NCBI RefSeq assembly: GCF_900119085.1
Contig: NZ_FPIQ01000009.1
Coordinates: forward strand, 1-42,589
Direction of reading: 5' to 3'
From: Nitrosovibrio sp. Nv17
GTDB lineage: Bacteria; Pseudomonadota; Gammaproteobacteria; Burkholderiales; Nitrosomonadaceae
Length of the DNA stretch: 42,589 nucleotides
The notes below the pieces were generated by a model. The model made no database searches. It was not told the DNA's origin and was given only the letters and a program-made list of their open reading frames with translations. Shown here piece after piece: positions 24,591 to 32,922 of this stretch. Position numbers and translations under genes: made by a program. Each line of letters starts with the position of its first letter. The stretch's first letter is position 1.

Positions 24591-24907
24591 TTGATGAATC
24601 TTTATCGCGCCTCCTACGACACCAGCCAATCCATTCCCCGAGATCCAGACTCTTGTCCTTAGCGATTTCCAGCGTTGAATACCGGCATTCTTCAATAACC
24701 GTCATGAACGTCGAGCTATCCTCCGGCCGGGTCTTGTGAGGGTCGTAAATCCGCATAGTGGCAATACCGTAACGACCCGCTGAAAAACTGCCCGGGTATC
24801 ATTCCAGGGAGAGATGCGCGCGGGCATGGCGAAGAGCGCCCGGCGCGGACAGTGGCAGCTAGGCGTGCGCATGCTCCGGCGAGCGCGCGCATGCAGGAGG
24901 AGACGTC
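24591..24907. other. Intergenic stretch with a possible short remnant
   Basis: About 317 bases between the RES toxin and the alcohol dehydrogenase. A minus-strand frame ending inside the toxin's 3' region (start at 24756, MRIYDPHKTRPEDSSTFMT...) has protein-like sequence for about 45 residues but no ribosome binding site; it may be the remnant of a gene or chance. Nothing else was recognised. Confidence 0.3.
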
Positions 24908-25891
24908 ATGCATGCGATGGTGCTGAAAGCCCTGCGCGGCCCGCTGCAATGGACAGAACTGCCCGACCAGGCGCCGGGGCCGGGCCAGATACGGGTGCGC
25001 GTGGGCGCCTGCGGCGTCTGCCGCACCGACCTGCACGTGGTCGATGGCGAGCTGCCCGCGCCCCGCGTACCCATCGTGCCGGGCCACGAGATCATCGGCC
25101 GTGTCGATGCCTTCGGGCCCGGCGTGCAGGGCCTCGTTCCCGGCCAGCGCGTGGGCATCCCGTGGCTGGGGCACACCTGCGGCAGCTGCGCCTATTGCAG
25201 GATGCAGAGCGAGAACCTGTGCGACCGTCCGGGCTTCACCGGCTACACGCAGGATGGCGGCTACGCGACGGCGGCGGTGGCCGACGCCCGCTTCGCGTTC
25301 CCGCTCGGCGAGCAGGGCAGCGACGAGTCGCTTGCCCCTCTGCTGTGCGCGGGCCTGATCGGGTGGCGGGCATTGAGGATCGCGGGCGACGGGAAGCGCC
25401 TGGGCCTCTATGGCTTCGGCGCCGCCGCCCACATCCTCGCGCAGGTCGCGCAGCGGCAGGGCCGCTCGGTGTTCGCGTTCACGCGGCCGGGGGACCAGGG
25501 CACGCAGGATTTTGCCCGCAGCCTCGGTGCCGCCTGGGCAGGCGGCTCGGATGAGATGCCGCCCGGGCTGCTCGATGCCGCGATCATCTTCGCCCCCGTC
25601 GGCGGCCTGGTCCCGGTGGCGCTGAAAGCGGTGCGGAAGGGGGGGCGGGTGGTTTGCGCCGGCATCCACATGAGCGACATACCGGGCTTTCCCTACAGCA
25701 TGCTCTGGGAAGAGCGCGCGCTGCTCTCGGTGGCGAACCTGACGCGCCAGGACGGCCTGGAGTTTCTCGCGCTGGCGCCGCGCATCGGCATCGTCACGAA
25801 AACCGTGCGCTACCCGCTGCGCCAGGCCAATGAGGCCCTGGCCGATCTGCGCGCGGGCCGCTTCGAAGGCGCCGCGGTGCTGGTACCGTGA
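24908..25891 (+). CDS. Zinc-dependent alcohol dehydrogenase
   Basis: A 327-aa medium-chain dehydrogenase. Catalytic zinc ligands are Cys38 (GVCRTD) and His60/Glu61 (GHEIIG). The structural zinc site is [15 protein letters not shown] (Cys91, 94, 97, 105). The Rossmann fold begins [17 protein letters not shown]. This fits the AdhP/YjgB-like group that reduces aldehydes or oxidises alcohols with NAD(P). The coenzyme loop has GFGAAA in place of the commoner GxGxxG. AGGAGG precedes ATG 24908 by about 8 bases. It stands alone between the toxin-antitoxin island and a convergent VOC gene. Confidence 0.92.
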   Translation: MHAMVLKALRGPLQWTELPDQAPGPGQIRVRVGACGVCRTDLHVVDGELPAPRVPIVPGHEIIGRVDAFGPGVQGLVPGQRVGIPWLGHTCGSCAYCRMQSENLCDRPGFTGYTQDGGYATAAVADARFAFPLGEQGSDESLAPLLCAGLIGWRALRIAGDGKRLGLYGFGAAAHILAQVAQRQGRSVFAFTRPGDQGTQDFARSLGAAWAGGSDEMPPGLLDAAIIFAPVGGLVPVALKAVRKGGRVVCAGIHMSDIPGFPYSMLWEERALLSVANLTRQDGLEFLALAPRIGIVTKTVRYPLRQANEALADLRAGRFEGAAVLVP

Positions 25892-25986
25892 ACCCGGACC
25901 GGGCCGAGAGGCTTGCAGCCCGGGGCCACTGGCGGCCCGATACGCATCCAACCTCACGCCACATCGTGCGACGCTTCTTCAGGGCG

Positions 25987-26403
25987 TCATGGATTTTCCT
26001 GCGGGAGATTCAGCATCCAGGAAAAGCCGTACCTGTCCACCAGCATGCCGAATTTCCTGGCCCAGAACGTTTCAGCCAGCGGCATGATGACATTGCCGTT
26101 CTTGCCAAGCGCATCAAACAGCGCATCGATCTGTTCCACGCTTTCGCAATTCACGCTGAGCTGCACCTGATTGCCTGCCTCCGGGCCGCCCGTCGGATCG
26201 TCCGAGGCCATGAGAACCAGGTCATCGGAGGTCAGGCAGGCGTGCATGACCAGATGGGTATCCTGCAGCCCGGGCGGGCGCATGTCTTCCGGGAGATCCG
26301 CGAAAGTTCTGATCTCCAGCGTCCCGCCGAAACAGGATTGGTAGAACGCCATCGCCTCCTGCGCGTTGTTCTTGAACATCAGATAGGGAGTGAGGGGTTT
26401 CAT
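25987..26403 (-). CDS. VOC-superfamily (PhnB-like) protein
   Basis: A 138-aa protein beginning MKPLTPYLMFKNNAQEAMAFYQSCFGG, the PhnB-type vicinal oxygen chelate start, with LVMASDDPTGG and a C-terminal WARKFGMLVDRYGFSWMLN. Such proteins are glyoxalase/bleomycin-resistance-fold members, often called 3-demethylubiquinone methyltransferase-like, with unknown substrates. Start ATG 26403 has AAGGAA 7-8 bases upstream. It is last in an ArsR-SRPBCC-VOC operon, 31 bases after the SRPBCC gene, a common grouping of genes for small-molecule stress or detoxification. Confidence 0.88.
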   Translation of the reverse strand: MKPLTPYLMFKNNAQEAMAFYQSCFGGTLEIRTFADLPEDMRPPGLQDTHLVMHACLTSDDLVLMASDDPTGGPEAGNQVQLSVNCESVEQIDALFDALGKNGNVIMPLAETFWARKFGMLVDRYGFSWMLNLPQENP

Positions 26404-26434
26404 GCTCTTTTCCTTGTATGGGTTGTATGGGTTG

Positions 26435-26941
26435 TCATGCCGGCTTCTGCTGCAGCAGCTCTTCCAGTTGCGTGATGGTCGTTCCCCAGCCTTCGTGAAA
26501 GCCCATCGCCTCATGCGCCTGCCGCTGCTCGGGAGCGTTGTGCATCACGTGCGCCCGGTATCGGGTTCCCGCGGGGATCTGCTCCAGTTCCACGATGACG
26601 GTCATCGCGATGTGGGCGCATTCCTTTTCGTCGGCCGTTGCGGGCGCGGCAGGGCGGTAGTCGGCGACGAGCACGCTGGTCCAGACCAGCCGCTTCTCCA
26701 CGACGACCTCCAGAAAACATGCCGTATCGGGATATTCCCTGCCGTCCGGATCGCGCATCACCGTATGGAACTCCCCGCCGGGGCGAAGATCGATGCGGCA
26801 CTCCGACACGCCCCAGGGTTTGGGGCAGAACCACTGCCTGAGAAGGTCGGGCTCCGTCAGGCCGCGCCACACCAGGCCGACAGGCACGGCCAGCTCGCGT
26901 TCGATTGCAAGATCCAGCCGGGTATCGATAGAGATTGTCAT
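26435..26941 (-). CDS. SRPBCC/AHSA1-family protein
   Basis: A 168-aa START-like protein: IERELAVPVGLVWRGLTEPDLLRQWFCPKPW is the family's opening, followed by DLRPGGEFHTVMRDPDGREYP, VVEKRLVWTSVL and a C-terminal GFHEGWGTTITQLEELL helix. These proteins have a deep hydrophobic pocket; ligands are unknown. Its ATG overlaps the ArsR stop by 4 bases (ATGA), so translation is coupled. Confidence 0.9.
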   Translation of the reverse strand: MTISIDTRLDLAIERELAVPVGLVWRGLTEPDLLRQWFCPKPWGVSECRIDLRPGGEFHTVMRDPDGREYPDTACFLEVVVEKRLVWTSVLVADYRPAAPATADEKECAHIAMTVIVELEQIPAGTRYRAHVMHNAPEQRQAHEAMGFHEGWGTTITQLEELLQQKPA

Positions 26942-27267
26942 CGTTTCCTTCCTTTTGGTTTGTCATGTTCCTTCAGGAGCAGCGCATCCAGTGCATCGAA
27001 TCGCGCATTCCAGTGAGCGCGCATCTGATTCAGCCATTCCCAGGTCTCTTCGATGCCGCGGGCGTCGAGGGAATAGATGCGTTGCTGCGCCCGTTTCTCC
27101 ACCAGGACCAGCCCCGTTTCCCGCAGTACCTTCAAGTGCTGGGAGACCGCGGGCGCACTGATGTCGAACTCGCTGCTGATGTCGGTGGAAGCCATTTTCC
27201 CGTTGGCCGCGATCAGCTCGATGATGCGGCGGCGGTTCGGTTCCGCAAGGGCCATGAACTTGTCCAT
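26938..27267 (-). CDS. ArsR-family transcriptional regulator
   Basis: A 109-aa winged-helix repressor: LAEPNRRRIIELIAANGKMASTDISSEFDISAPAVSQHLKVLRETGLVLVEKRAQQRIYSL covers the HTH and wing. It has no Cys pair typical of metal-sensing ArsR proteins, and belongs to the group found next to SRPBCC proteins. The promoter seen directly upstream would start transcription at or within a base or two of ATG 27267, implying a leaderless message; an in-frame ATG at 27255 is the alternative start. It likely represses its own operon. Confidence 0.92.
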   Translation of the reverse strand: MDKFMALAEPNRRRIIELIAANGKMASTDISSEFDISAPAVSQHLKVLRETGLVLVEKRAQQRIYSLDARGIEETWEWLNQMRAHWNARFDALDALLLKEHDKPKGRKR

Positions 27268-27273
27268 GATCTC

Positions 27274-27301
27274 ATTGTAAGCAATTCATTAATTAAGTCA
27301 A
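27274..27301 (-). promoter_or_regulatory. Sigma-70 promoter of the ArsR-SRPBCC-VOC operon
   Basis: On the minus strand TTGACT (27296-27301) and TACAAT (27274-27279) are separated by 16 bases, each one mismatch from consensus. The -10 box ends 6 bases before ATG 27267. AT-rich TTAATTAA inside the spacer may be part of the repressor's operator. Confidence 0.7.
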
Positions 27302-27601
27302 TATTTAATCATCTGGCCATGCCAGGCGGGATGGACGTTTTCTCCGCCGCATACAGGGGATGATGCCATCCTTTCGCCCACGCGCACCATGCTCATCCCG
27401 GCGCGCTCGCGGACATCGCCGCGCGGCGCATCCTTCGCTCTTCCTTTCCCTGCTCGTTTCGCGGACGCGTTCGCCTCACGCGAGGAACTCGTGTAGTCTC
27501 GACACGTCCTGCATGTGAGTTCCTGATGGAATCTCCCGGGCAAGGCACGCTCCCTGGCTTCGCCTTGGGCGTCTCTTCCGAATATTCCGTGTCCGGCTGA
27601 T
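27302..27601. other. Intergenic stretch before the glycosyltransferase gene
   Basis: About 300 bases between divergent genes. No gene, repeat or terminator was recognised; the promoter of the glycosyltransferase gene must lie here but was not identified. Confidence 0.35.
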
Positions 27602-28837
27602 ATGAGACTGGTGGCTTTGACGTACGGAACCGAGGGCGATACGCGGCCGATTGCCGTGCTGTGCCGCGCCTTGATGGACGCCGGGCACGCCGTGGAATTG
27701 TTCGCCGATGTGGGCACGCTGAAGAGCGCCCAGCGCCTGGGGGTTCCGCATGCCGCGCTGAGCGGGAACGTGAAGGAGGATCTCAAGGTCCTGGTTTCCG
27801 AAGGGAAGGGGGTGAATGCCACGGTCGCCGGCCTGGCGCGCATCGCCAATGCCCAGGCGCAAAGCTGGATGCAGCAGACTGCCGAAGCGGCGTCGGATTG
27901 CGATGGCATCGTCGTGTCCGGCCTGGCGGCATTCGTGGGCCTGTCGGTCGCCGAACGCTTCCGGATTCCCCTGATCGGCGCGGGCATGATTCCGATTTCA
28001 CCGACGCGGGCATTTGCGTCGCCTTTCCTGCCTCCCGGCAAACTGCCGGCGATATTGAATCGGCCGAGCCATCACCTGGTCAACTGGATGCTGTGGCTTT
28101 CATTCAGAAAGGCAACCAACCACGCCCGAAAGCGTGTGCTGAACCTGGGGCCGCGCCACGGTTTATGGACGGGGCACCCGATGCTGTACGGGGTTTCCCC
28201 TGAACTGCTGCCCGCGCCGCGCGATTGGCCCGCGAACGCGGCATTGTGCGGCCAATGGCTGGAGCCTGCCGATTCCTGGCATCCTCCCCCCGAACTCCAG
28301 GCGTTCCTGGAGGCGGGTGAGCCGCCCGTCTACCTGGGGTTCGGCAGCATGGTCGGATTTGATCGGGAGACCCTCTGGTGCGACCTCGCCCGCGCCCTGG
28401 CAGGGCGGCGCGTCCTGGTCAATCCCGGCTGGGCCGGGCTGCCTGTCGGGCCGCTGCCCGACGGCTTTCTTGTTATCGGGGACACGCCCCATGCCTGGCT
28501 GTTCCCGCGCACGTCGCTGGCCATACACCATGGCGGGAGCGGAACGGCCCACTCGGCATGCCGTGCGGGAGTCCCCTCCATCGTTCTGCCCTTCGCGGGG
28601 GATCAGTTCTTCTGGAGCCATCAGCTCCATCGCCTGGGGGTCGCCGGCCCGGCACTTTCGGCCGGGAACCTGAGCCTGGAGGAAATGCAGCGCGCGCTCC
28701 GGTTCGCCGGCTCCAGGGAAGCCAGGCACAGGGCCGCGATGCTGGGAAGGAGGATGTCGCGCGAAAACGGGACGGCAGTGGCGGTCGCGAAGATGGAAGC
28801 GATGCTGGCCGGACGGGGAGGCGAACAGGAGGGCTAG
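27602..28837 (+). CDS. GT1-family (UGT/MurG-like) glycosyltransferase
   Basis: A 411-aa GT-B fold protein. The N-terminal Rossmann half starts MRLVALTYGTEGDTRPIAVLCRAL with AGHAVELFAD; the C-terminal donor half has YLGFGSMVGFD, the signature HHGGSGTAHSACRAGVPSIVLPFAGDQFFW and a His for the nucleotide sugar. It resembles sterol/rhamnolipid-type glucosyltransferases that act on lipids or macrolides; the substrate here is unknown. ATG 27602 fits the family start though no clear ribosome binding site precedes it. It stands alone. Confidence 0.9.
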   Translation: MRLVALTYGTEGDTRPIAVLCRALMDAGHAVELFADVGTLKSAQRLGVPHAALSGNVKEDLKVLVSEGKGVNATVAGLARIANAQAQSWMQQTAEAASDCDGIVVSGLAAFVGLSVAERFRIPLIGAGMIPISPTRAFASPFLPPGKLPAILNRPSHHLVNWMLWLSFRKATNHARKRVLNLGPRHGLWTGHPMLYGVSPELLPAPRDWPANAALCGQWLEPADSWHPPPELQAFLEAGEPPVYLGFGSMVGFDRETLWCDLARALAGRRVLVNPGWAGLPVGPLPDGFLVIGDTPHAWLFPRTSLAIHHGGSGTAHSACRAGVPSIVLPFAGDQFFWSHQLHRLGVAGPALSAGNLSLEEMQRALRFAGSREARHRAAMLGRRMSRENGTAVAVAKMEAMLAGRGGEQEG

Positions 28838-28947
28838 ACGGCACCGCATGCCGGCACGGCATTCGATCCGGGCCCGGTCGGCCCGGCCGGATTTACAAGG
28901 GCATGCGGGAAACGGTGCCACTTGCGCAGCGGCGCAGCCGCAGATCC

Positions 28948-29427
28948 TCAGCCGCGCCGCGCCGCCACGATCGCGGCGACATCGATCTTCTTCATCTTCA
29001 GCATGGCCTCGAACGCCCGCTTTGCCTCAGCGCCGCCGCTGGCCATCGCCTCGGTCAGCACGCGCGGCGTGATCTGCCAGGACACCCCCCACTTGTCCTT
29101 GCACCAGCCGCACTCGCTTTCCCGGCCGCCATTGCCGACGATGGCGTTCCAGTAACGGTCGGTCTCTTCCTGATCCTCTGTGGCGATCTGGAACGAAAAG
29201 GCCTCGCTGTGCCTGAACGCGGGCCCGCCGTTTAGGCCGAGGCAGGGGATGCCCAGTACCGTGAATTCGACCGTCAGTACGTCGCCTTCCTTGCCGGATG
29301 GATAGTCGCTAGGGGCCCGGTATACGGCCTTCACGCTGCTGTCGGGAAAAGTCTCGGCATAGAAGCGGGCGGCGTCCTCGGCATCCTTGTCGTACCATAG
29401 ACAGATCGTGTTCCTGGGAATGGCCAT
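28948..29427 (-). CDS. VOC-superfamily (3-demethylubiquinone methyltransferase-like) protein
   Basis: A 159-aa PhnB-type protein: NTICLWYDKDAEDAARFYAETFPDS opens the fold, then EGDVLTVEFTVLGIPCLGLNGGPAFRHSEAFSF, WNAIVGNGGRESECGWCKDKWGVSWQITP and RAFEAMLKMKKIDVAAI. This is the common single-domain relative of PhnB, of unknown substrate. Start ATG 29427 follows GAGGA by about 6 bases. Different in sequence from the VOC protein at 26 kb, so not a recent duplicate. Confidence 0.9.
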   Translation of the reverse strand: MAIPRNTICLWYDKDAEDAARFYAETFPDSSVKAVYRAPSDYPSGKEGDVLTVEFTVLGIPCLGLNGGPAFRHSEAFSFQIATEDQEETDRYWNAIVGNGGRESECGWCKDKWGVSWQITPRVLTEAMASGGAEAKRAFEAMLKMKKIDVAAIVAARRG

Positions 29428-29706
29428 TGCGGGTCCTCGCGTTCTCGTTGTTCGTTGCCGAAGCGATCGGGGTTCGGCTTCCCTCGCCCGCGGGGCGGCT
29501 CGCGGCCGAGCCCCGACGATGCATGGCGGCCCGGATACGTTCATGCCATACTCGGCGCGTGGCGCCGGCTGGCGGCATCCGTTCCCATTGTACGCAAAGC
29601 CGGAAGAAGAAGTACGCTCTATGCTTGAATTCCTGCCGGAATTTCATGCATGGACCATCCGGCCGGCACGCCGCGTTCACGCCCCGCATTGAAGAAAGGA
29701 GGCCCC

Positions 29707-30492
29707 ATGAAGATGCATCCGGTTTTCATCATGATCGCAGTGGCAGCGCTGGCCGCCGGCGGCTGCGCGGCGCCCTTCAGTAACCCTGGCACCCGGGACG
29801 CCGCCCATCCCGATCCGGAGCACAATGCGCGCAGTTCGCTCGACTGGGCCGGCGCCTATCGCGGCGTGCTGCCTTGCGCCGATTGCGCCGGCATCGAGAC
29901 CGCGCTCCTTCTGACCCCTGAGGGCACCTACAGCGCGTGGTCAAGATATCGCGGCAAGAGCGACGAGGTGTTCCTGGAGCAGGGCAGTTTCACCTGGAAT
30001 GAGGCGGGCAGCACCATCACGCTCGCAGGCCGGCAGCCCGTGCGCTATTTCGTGGGCGAGAATCGGCTGACCCGGCTTGCGCTCGATGGCTCCCGCATCA
30101 CCGGGGCGCTTGCGGAGCACCATATACTGGCCAGGCTTCCCGACGGCATCACCGGGAAACACTGGAGGCTGGTTGAACTGAACGGCCGGCCCGTGCCGGC
30201 GCTGCGGCGCGAGCCGTACCTGATCCTCCAGGTCACGGACGGGCGTGTAAACGGCTTCGGCGGCTGCAACACCTTTACCGGCGCGTACAAGCTCGACGAG
30301 GCCGCCTCGCGCGTCGGCTTCGACCGGCTTGCCTCCACCCTGATGGCATGCCCGTCGGGCATGGACGTGGAACGGGCTTTCCACGACGTTCTGCGCACCG
30401 TGGACAACTATTCGCTCAGTGACGGCCACCTCACGCTGAATCGTGCCCGCATGGCGCCGCTGGGGCGTTTCGAGGCGGTATATCTGCCCTGA
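29707..30492 (+). CDS. Lipoprotein with NlpE-like and META/HslJ domains
   Basis: A 261-aa predicted lipoprotein. A signal peptide (MKMHPVFIMIAVAALAAGGC) ends in a weak lipobox. Residues ~50-145 form an NlpE N-terminal-type barrel: AYRGVLPCADCAGIETALLLTPEGTYSAWSRYRGK carries the CxxC typical of NlpE. Residues ~150-255 form a META/HslJ domain (WRLVELNGRPVP ... GFGGCNTFTGAYKLD ... LASTLMACP). NlpE acts in copper and envelope stress; HslJ-type domains occur in stress lipoproteins. A role in envelope stress is inferred. AAAGGAGG precedes ATG 29707. Confidence 0.88.
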   Translation: MKMHPVFIMIAVAALAAGGCAAPFSNPGTRDAAHPDPEHNARSSLDWAGAYRGVLPCADCAGIETALLLTPEGTYSAWSRYRGKSDEVFLEQGSFTWNEAGSTITLAGRQPVRYFVGENRLTRLALDGSRITGALAEHHILARLPDGITGKHWRLVELNGRPVPALRREPYLILQVTDGRVNGFGGCNTFTGAYKLDEAASRVGFDRLASTLMACPSGMDVERAFHDVLRTVDNYSLSDGHLTLNRARMAPLGRFEAVYLP

Positions 30493-30644
30493 TGGCGTGC
30501 ATTACGCTGCACGCGAACAAGGGTGAGGCTCGCTGCATTTTCCACGACCCTGGCGTCGGGCATGGACTCAAGATCAGACAATCCTGGATTGCCAGCCATG
30601 AACCTAATTCATGGCCTGATATTGAGAATTGTCCCATAATCAAC

Positions 30645-30662
30645 GCATGGATCAATCCATGC
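30645..30662 (+). promoter_or_regulatory. Operator-like palindrome of the VapBC operon
   Basis: GCATGGAT-CA-ATCCATGC is a perfect 8-bp-arm palindrome 22 bases before the antitoxin start. A CATAAT hexamer just upstream (30635-30640) may be the -10 box. VapB/AbrB antitoxins bind such palindromes to autoregulate. Confidence 0.65.
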
Positions 30663-30684
30663 ATGGGTCTGGATGGAGGGCGAT

Positions 30685-30999
30685 ATGGAGGTTTCACGCA
30701 AGCAGGCAATCATGGATGCGGTATCGCACGGATCGAGCGTGCGCGGGCATGTCAGCGAAACCGGACGTCTGAGTCTGCCAGCCGAGTTGCGACGCGCGGT
30801 TGGCCTCGAGCGGGGCGGTCCGGTTCGCATCGAGGTCGTCGATGGCGCGATCAGGATCAGGACGATGAAAGAGGTCAGGGAGCGCATCCGGGCATTGGCG
30901 CGGGAGAGCGGCCTTGCCGACAAGGCGAGTGTCGCCGACTTCCTCGGCTGGCGCGCGGCCGAGCGCATCGATGAGACGGAAAAGGCGCGCAGACGTTGA
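30685..30999 (+). CDS. vapB: AbrB/SpoVT-family antitoxin (VapB-like)
   Basis: A 104-aa protein with an AbrB swapped-hairpin DNA-binding domain (VSETGRLSLPAELRRAVGLERGGPVRIEVVDGAIRI) and a helical C-terminus (MKEVRERIRALARESG ... DFLGWRAAERIDETEKA) that would bind the toxin. Start ATG 30685 has GGAGGG before it; ATG 30673 lies on that ribosome binding site. The toxin gene overlaps by 4 bases (TTGA). It lies behind a perfect palindrome, the likely operator. Confidence 0.88.
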   Translation: MEVSRKQAIMDAVSHGSSVRGHVSETGRLSLPAELRRAVGLERGGPVRIEVVDGAIRIRTMKEVRERIRALARESGLADKASVADFLGWRAAERIDETEKARRR

Positions 31000-31385
31000 G
31001 CACGATTGTCATCGACGCATCGGCGATTCTTGCCGCCATTCTGGGTGAAGCGGGGGGTGACGCCGTGTTCGACCTGCTCGATGAAGCGATTGTCGACACC
31101 GTCAATGTCGCAGAGGTCTATACCTATGCGGTACTCAACGAATTGCCGACTGAAGCGATCGATGCCTTCTTTGCCGACACCGGGATCGCGGTCGTTTCGT
31201 TTGACCCGGTCCAGGCGGTCACTGCTGGCCAGCTTGCGAGCATCACGCGCAAGGCGGGGCTCTCTCTTGGCGATCGTTCCTGCCTCGCGCTGGCAAAGCT
31301 GCGGCATGCCGGTGTGCTGTCCGCCAATCGACTTTGGCAGCGGGTGGCAGGCACGACAGGGTTGACCATCACGTTGCTGCGCTGA
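30996..31385 (+). CDS. vapC: PIN-domain toxin (VapC-like)
   Basis: A 129-aa PIN protein: IVIDASAILAAILGE carries Asp7, NVAEVYTY Glu40, and LSLGDRSCLALAK Asp93. The fourth acidic position, usually Asp in a TxDxxW motif, is Asn111 (SANRLWQRV), which occurs in part of the family. VapC toxins cleave tRNA or rRNA. Start TTG 30996 overlaps the antitoxin stop. The C-terminus follows the family (W at 114, then VAGTTGLTITLLR). Confidence 0.88.
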   Translation: MSTIVIDASAILAAILGEAGGDAVFDLLDEAIVDTVNVAEVYTYAVLNELPTEAIDAFFADTGIAVVSFDPVQAVTAGQLASITRKAGLSLGDRSCLALAKLRHAGVLSANRLWQRVAGTTGLTITLLR

Positions 31386-31449
31386 CCCACGCCGCCGGGA
31401 GAAGCACGGCGGGGCCGATTGGGGCCTATTCCATCAACCGCTTTTTTGT

Positions 31450-31481
31450 TGTACGATCGTTCAATTGCGAACGTGAGTACA
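31450..31481 (+). promoter_or_regulatory. Large symmetric dyad operator before the exonuclease/LexA-like operon
   Basis: TGTAC-3-CGTTC-6-GAACG-3-GTACA is a perfect nested inverted repeat of 32 bases with two pairs of 5-base arms and equal spacers. It ends 4 bases before ATG 31486, so bound protein would block both transcription and initiation. The operon encodes a LexA-like repressor, the obvious candidate to bind it. Confidence 0.75.
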
Positions 31482-31485
31482 GCCC

Positions 31486-32922
31486 ATGCTGCCTCCCTAC
31501 GTCGTCCTCGACCTGGAAACCACGGGCGGGAGCCCCACCACCGACCGCATCATCGAGATCGCCCTCATCCGCTTCGAGGAGGGTGTCGAAACCGGCCGCT
31601 GGCAGACCCTGGTCAATCCGGGCGTCAGCATCTCCCCCTTCATCTCGCGCCTGACCGGCATCACCGATGCGATGGTGCGGGATGCGCCCATGTTCGAGGA
31701 GATCGCCGCCACGCTCTATTCCTTTCTGGAGGGCGCCGTGCTGGCCGCCCACAATGCCCGGTTCGACCACGGCTTCCTGAAGTGCGAGTATCGCCGCCTC
31801 GGCGCCACCCTGCGCCAGCGCGTGATGTGCACGGTGAAGCTCTCGCGCCGGCTCTACCCCGAGCACCGCAGCCACAGCCTTGATGCCATCATGGCCCGCC
31901 ACGGGCTGAGCGCGATGGCGCGCCATCGCGCCATGGGCGACGTGGAGCTGGTGGTGGATTACCTGGCGCATGCCCGGCGCGAGCTGGGCGAGGCCCGCGT
32001 CCTCGCGGCCGTGAATGATCTGTTGCGCGGCCCGGCCCTTCCTGCCGGCCTCGACGCCGGCTTCCTGGACGAGATTCCGGAGGGCCCCGGCGTCTACCTG
32101 TTCTACGGCGACAACGATCTGCCGCTCTACATCGGCAAGAGCGTGGCGCTGCGCTCGCGGGTACTGTCCCATTTCAGCGGCGATCACGCTTGCAGCAAGG
32201 ACATGCGCATCGGGCAGGAAATCCGGCGGGTGGAGTGGATCGAGACCGCCGGCGAGCTGGGCGCCCTGCTGCTGGAATCCCGGCTGATCAAGGAACTGCA
32301 GCCGATCCACAACCGGCGCCTGCGCCGCACCCGCTCCCTGTTCTCGCTGCGCCTGGCGGATCGGCCCGGGCGCAGCCCGCTGATCGCCCTTGTGGCGGAG
32401 GAGGACATCCAGCCCGATGTGTTCGATCATCTGCATGGCCTTTTCCACACCAAGGCCAAGGCCGTCGAAACCCTGCGCGAGATCGTCCGGGCGCACCGGC
32501 TATGCCCCAGGATCGTCGGCCTGGAATCGGGCAGGGGGCCCTGCTTCGCGTACCAGATCAAGCGCTGCGCCGGCGCGTGCGCGGGAAAGGAGCCGCTCGA
32601 GCGGCACTACCTGCGCCTCGAGATGGCGCTCGTGCCCTACCGCCTGCAAGGCTGGCCCTACCCCGGCCGCATCGGCATACGCGAGCACGACGAGACATCC
32701 GGCCGCACGCAGGTCCACCTGATCGATCACTGGTGCCACGTGGGCACGGCCGGGAGCGAGCGCGAGCTCCATGACGAACTGGAGACGCATACGCTGAAAT
32801 TCGACCTGGACACCTACAAGCTCCTGCAGAAGCACCTGAAGAAACATCCTGACGTCATCCCATGTCATGTCCAGAGACCTCCACTACCTGAAGCAGCTGC
32901 AGGACTATTACGCTCGGCATAA
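31486..32922 (+). CDS. DnaQ-like 3'-5' exonuclease fused to a UvrC-type GIY-YIG nuclease (Cho-like)
   Basis: A 478-aa two-nuclease protein. Residues ~1-165 form a DEDDh exonuclease like the polymerase III epsilon subunit: YVVLDLETTG (Asp9, Glu11), AHNARFD (Asp94) and HRAMGDVEL (His147, Asp152). Residues ~197-290 form a GIY-YIG domain (GPGVYLFYGDNDLPLYIGKS, ESRLIKELQPIHN) as in UvrC and Cho, followed by a Cys-rich tail (LCPRIVGLESGRGPCFAYQIKRCAGACAGKEP) matching the UvrC/Cho region. It probably incises damaged DNA and trims the ends. It is the first gene after the dyad operator and overlaps the LexA-like gene by 56 bases. Fusions of this kind are known in proteobacteria. Confidence 0.92.
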   Translation: MLPPYVVLDLETTGGSPTTDRIIEIALIRFEEGVETGRWQTLVNPGVSISPFISRLTGITDAMVRDAPMFEEIAATLYSFLEGAVLAAHNARFDHGFLKCEYRRLGATLRQRVMCTVKLSRRLYPEHRSHSLDAIMARHGLSAMARHRAMGDVELVVDYLAHARRELGEARVLAAVNDLLRGPALPAGLDAGFLDEIPEGPGVYLFYGDNDLPLYIGKSVALRSRVLSHFSGDHACSKDMRIGQEIRRVEWIETAGELGALLLESRLIKELQPIHNRRLRRTRSLFSLRLADRPGRSPLIALVAEEDIQPDVFDHLHGLFHTKAKAVETLREIVRAHRLCPRIVGLESGRGPCFAYQIKRCAGACAGKEPLERHYLRLEMALVPYRLQGWPYPGRIGIREHDETSGRTQVHLIDHWCHVGTAGSERELHDELETHTLKFDLDTYKLLQKHLKKHPDVIPCHVQRPPLPEAAAGLLRSA

